From positions 124,001 to 188,000 of the forward strand of contig VUYV01000403.1 in assembly GCA_008711295.1 (NCBI GenBank): DNA of 64,000 bases, given 5' to 3'. The position numbers were made by a program, and so were the translations under genes. Positions within the stretch are counted from its first letter, which is position 1. Each line of letters opens with the position of its first letter. The notes under the pieces were generated by a model that did not search any database, was not told the origin of the DNA, and was given only the letters and a program-made list of their open reading frames with translations. Source of the stretch: Anarhynchus alexandrinus. Lineage: Eukaryota; Chordata; Aves; Charadriiformes; Charadriidae. This document shows, one piece after another, positions 63,765-64,000 of this stretch.

Positions 63765-63769
63765 ATATG
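63765..63769. repeat. Target-site duplication, right copy (ATATG)
   Basis: Identical to 63225-63229. It fixes the right boundary of the solo LTR at 63764. Confidence 0.85.
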
Positions 63770-64000
63770 CCAAAAGAGTCTGATGTACAGAGAATAACAT
63801 TACAGACCTTTGTTAAATCCGGTGGAATGAGCTGGGAGCAGTTCTGCCGGCAGATGTGGTGCAGCAGGAGGAGAAGGGTTGTGAACAGCTGCAGAAAAGA
63901 TCCTGAGCAGTCTTACATGCTGCTGACACAGCTGTTTGCTGAATGCACATCTGTCTATGTCTCACTGACAAACAAATATTGGCAAAATCATATCCCTATT
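63770..64000. other. Unannotated DNA to the window end
   Basis: No gene or repeat seen in the last 231 bp. In particular there is no retroviral leader or primer-binding site after the LTR. Confidence 0.6.

Overview
The window is vertebrate nuclear DNA, and a bird fits best. The interspersed repeats are almost all CR1 LINEs, several ending in the avian octamer tail (repeats of ATTCTATG or variants). Two LTRs resemble endogenous retrovirus families widespread in birds. The base composition is AT-rich and intron-like, without operons or dense coding. A neoavian rather than galliform bird is my inference from the LTR types and is not proven.

The only protein-coding gene I can support is the serotonin receptor 2A gene (HTR2A) on the minus strand. 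Its first coding exon (23964-24378) encodes the glycosylated N terminus, TM1 and TM2. Its second coding exon (18570-18770) encodes TM3, the DRY motif, ICL2 and part of TM4. The two join in phase 1 across a 5.2 kb intron with GT-AG ends. The last coding exon (end of TM4 to the C-terminus) is absent, so positions 1-18569 are the 5' part of the next intron. Positions above about 24600 hold 5' leader and upstream DNA with no recognisable gene. In human, HTR2A is flanked upstream by a large gene-poor interval before SUCLA2, which would suit this layout.

Region by region: 1-3.8 kb is a CR1 cluster (one 3' tail, one plus element, one minus element with a broken reverse transcriptase). 3.8-14.2 kb is intron with little beyond AT palindromes. 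14.2-15.5 kb is an old CR1 interrupted by a younger CR1. 18.6-24.4 kb holds the two HTR2A exons; the intron between them contains an old CR1 and a 344 bp near-identical duplication around a single N. 24.6-43.5 kb is mostly unannotated, with simple repeats and one weak CR1 relic. 43.5-44.1 kb is a minus-strand LTR. 44.1-54.1 kb has one old CR1 relic. 54.1-59.1 kb holds three CR1 fragments. 63.23-63.76 kb is a solo LTR with a perfect 5 bp target-site duplication.

Five single-N characters (2327, 11088, 12246, 21969, 54697) mark assembly joins. Two are flanked by duplicated sequence, two follow T homopolymers, and one sits in a CR1 that lacks an expected internal segment, so local lengths near them are unreliable. 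I found no convincing new biological system. The most informative structures are the CR1-in-CR1 nesting, the solo LTR, the CR1 fragments at 55.9-59.1 kb, and the gap-associated duplications.
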